From NCBI GenBank assembly GCA_027728145.1, contig JAQBZV010000036.1, positions 1 through 8,370 of the forward strand: a stretch of DNA of 8,370 nucleotides, written 5' to 3'. The stretch is from Actinomycetota bacterium (GTDB taxonomy: Bacteria > Actinomycetota > Actinomycetes > Actinomycetales > Microbacteriaceae). The notes beneath the pieces are model-generated. The model saw nothing but the letters and a program-made list of their open reading frames with translations. It was not told the origin of the DNA and searched no databases. Both the position numbers and the translations under genes were made by a program. Shown here in pieces: positions 7,135 to 8,370 of the stretch (position 1 is the first letter of the stretch; every line of letters begins with the position of its first letter).

Positions 7135-8370
7135 GTGCCTTCTGCTCTATGGCCTCACGGATGAGCGCGTGAGCCTCCTCGCGCGGCACACCATTCTTCT
7201 GAGAGCCGTCACGGAATCGGAAGCTAACCGCTCCCGCACTGCGGTCCTCGTCACCGGCGATCAAGATGAACGGGACTTTGGATTTTGTATGGGTGCGAAT
7301 CTTTTTGGGCATCCGGTCATCCGAATCGTCGAGCTCGGCTCGGACACCATCTGAGCGCAGTTCATCGATGACCTCACCCAGATATTCCGCGAATTCCTCA
7401 GCGACCGGCACGCCCACAACCTGCACCGGGGCCAGCCAGGCGGGAAATGCACCCGCATAGTGCTCTGTGAGGACCCCGAAGAAGCGCTCAATGGAGCCAA
7501 AGAGCGCCCGGTGAATCATGATGGGTTGCTGTCGAGATCCATCAGCAGCCTGGTACTCAAGCTCGAACCTCTCCGGCAGATTGAAATCCAGCTGGATTGT
7601 CGACATCTGCCAGCTCCGCCCAATGGCATCGCGCGCTTGAACAGAAATCTTTGGCCCATAGAAAGCGGCACCACCCGGATCAGGGACCAGCGTCAATCCA
7701 GATTTTTCGGCAACTGAGGCCAGAGTGCTGGTGGCCTTCTCCCATAACTCGGGCGAGCCCACAAACTTGTCACTGTCATCGTCGCGGGTTGAGAGCTCCA
7801 GATAAAAGTCGGTCAGGCCAAAATCGCCGAGCAATCCCAGAACAAAATCGAGAAGGTCGCCAAGCTCTCGTTCCAGCGATTCCTCGGTCACGAAAATGTG
7901 GGCATCATCCATGGTGAGCCCGCGCACTCGGGTCAAACCGTGGACCACACCGCTCTTCTCGTAGCGGTAAACCGACCCGAACTCAAACATCCGCAGAGGT
8001 AACTCACGATAGGACCGCTGGCGAGAGCGATAAATCAAGATGTGAAACGGGCAGTTCATCGGCTTCAGGTAGTAGTCCGCACCCTGTTTGATGACCTCGC
8101 CCGCCTCATTGCGCTGCTCGTCCATCCGCATGGGAGGGAACATGCCGTCTTTGTACCAGGAGAGGTGGCCGGAAGTTTCGAAAAGCTCGGACTTGGTGAT
8201 GTGCGGCGTGTACACGAATTCGTATCCGGCCTGCTCATGGCGACGCCTCGAGTAGTCCTCCATTTCGCGACGGATGATTCCACCTTTCGGGTGGAACACA
8301 GCAAGGCCAGACCCAATTTCATCGGGGAAGGAGAACAGGTCGAGTTCTTGGCCGAGCTTTCGGTGGTCGC
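7127..8370 (-). CDS. thrS: Threonyl-tRNA synthetase, 5' part beyond window edge
   Basis: This enzyme charges tRNA-Thr with threonine in the cytoplasm. The frame is open to the right edge: 413 codons are visible, beginning [20 protein letters not shown], the start of the class-II catalytic domain. The N-terminal TGS and editing domains should lie outside the window. Visible parts (residue 1 = the Asp at 8368) are motif 1 around [11 protein letters not shown], zinc ligand Cys106 in PMNCPFHI, and motif 2 [17 protein letters not shown]. Zinc ligand His157 is in DDAHIF and zinc ligand His286 is in [13 protein letters not shown] (motif 3). The C-terminal anticodon-binding domain starts near [17 protein letters not shown] at 8299 is internal, not a start. 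One oddity is Met153 just before DDAH, where many ThrRS have Gln. The HIT gene overlaps its 3' end by eight bases. Confidence 0.97.
   Translation of the reverse strand, partial: DHRKLGQELDLFSFPDEIGSGLAVFHPKGGIIRREMEDYSRRRHEQAGYEFVYTPHITKSELFETSGHLSWYKDGMFPPMRMDEQRNEAGEVIKQGADYYLKPMNCPFHILIYRSRQRSYRELPLRMFEFGSVYRYEKSGVVHGLTRVRGLTMDDAHIFVTEESLERELGDLLDFVLGLLGDFGLTDFYLELSTRDDDSDKFVGSPELWEKATSTLASVAEKSGLTLVPDPGGAAFYGPKISVQARDAIGRSWQMSTIQLDFNLPERFELEYQAADGSRQQPIMIHRALFGSIERFFGVLTEHYAGAFPAWLAPVQVVGVPVAEEFAEYLGEVIDELRSDGVRAELDDSDDRMPKKIRTHTKSKVPFILIAGDEDRSAGAVSFRFRDGSQKNGVPREEAHALIREAIEQKAHA

Noticed and set aside
7127..8299. thrS read as a complete gene of 390 codons starting at GTG 8299
   Set aside because: The frame continues upstream to the window edge with the conserved [17 protein letters not shown] segment, so 8299 is an internal valine and the gene is cut by the edge.
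1..8370. Search for mobile elements, CRISPR, toxin-antitoxin pairs, defence genes or an unknown accessory system
   Set aside because: Practically every base belongs to a recognised housekeeping gene or a gap of at most 52 bases; no repeats, integrase, transposase or odd-composition segment was seen.

Overview
The window looks like ordinary core chromosome from a high-GC Gram-positive bacterium (Actinomycetota), most likely Micrococcales and possibly Microbacteriaceae. This is inferred from gene order, from actinobacterial sequence character in RuvB, RuvC, SecD and ThrRS, and from an evidently GC-rich composition. No alignment could be run, so the family-level placement is tentative. The tight packing would fit a small, streamlined genome.

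All ten recognisable genes lie on the minus strand. In transcription order, from high to low coordinate, they are: thrS (3' part, cut by the right edge), a HIT-family nucleotide phosphorylase/hydrolase gene, pdxS, pdxT, yebC, ruvC, ruvA, ruvB, yajC and secD (5' part, cut by the left edge). The largest gap between genes is 52 bases. Four junctions overlap: thrS/HIT by 8 bases, pdxS/pdxT by 11, ruvC/ruvA by 1 and ruvA/ruvB by 4. No intrinsic terminator, tRNA, repeat array, insertion sequence or CRISPR is visible, and no convincing promoter was found, so the run reads as one or a few long transcripts.

The functional blocks are as follows. (1) Translation: threonyl-tRNA synthetase with a HIT protein that probably degrades Ap4A-type dinucleotides, which are side products of aminoacyl-tRNA synthetases. 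(2) Vitamin B6: PdxS and PdxT, the two subunits of the glutamine-dependent PLP synthase. (3) YebC, a TACO1-family translation factor, next to ruvC as in many bacteria. (4) RuvC, RuvA and RuvB, the Holliday-junction resolvasome. (5) YajC and SecD, the accessory part of the Sec translocase; secF would be expected just past the left edge.

I found no unknown system. The items worth a second look are small. yajC and secD share a reading frame separated by a single stop codon. The phospholipid/PIM gene block that sits between the HIT gene and pdxS in mycobacteria is absent. ThrRS carries Met in motif 2 where many homologues have Gln. SecD has a possible disulfide pair. PdxT and SecD have non-ATG starts that automatic annotation may misplace.
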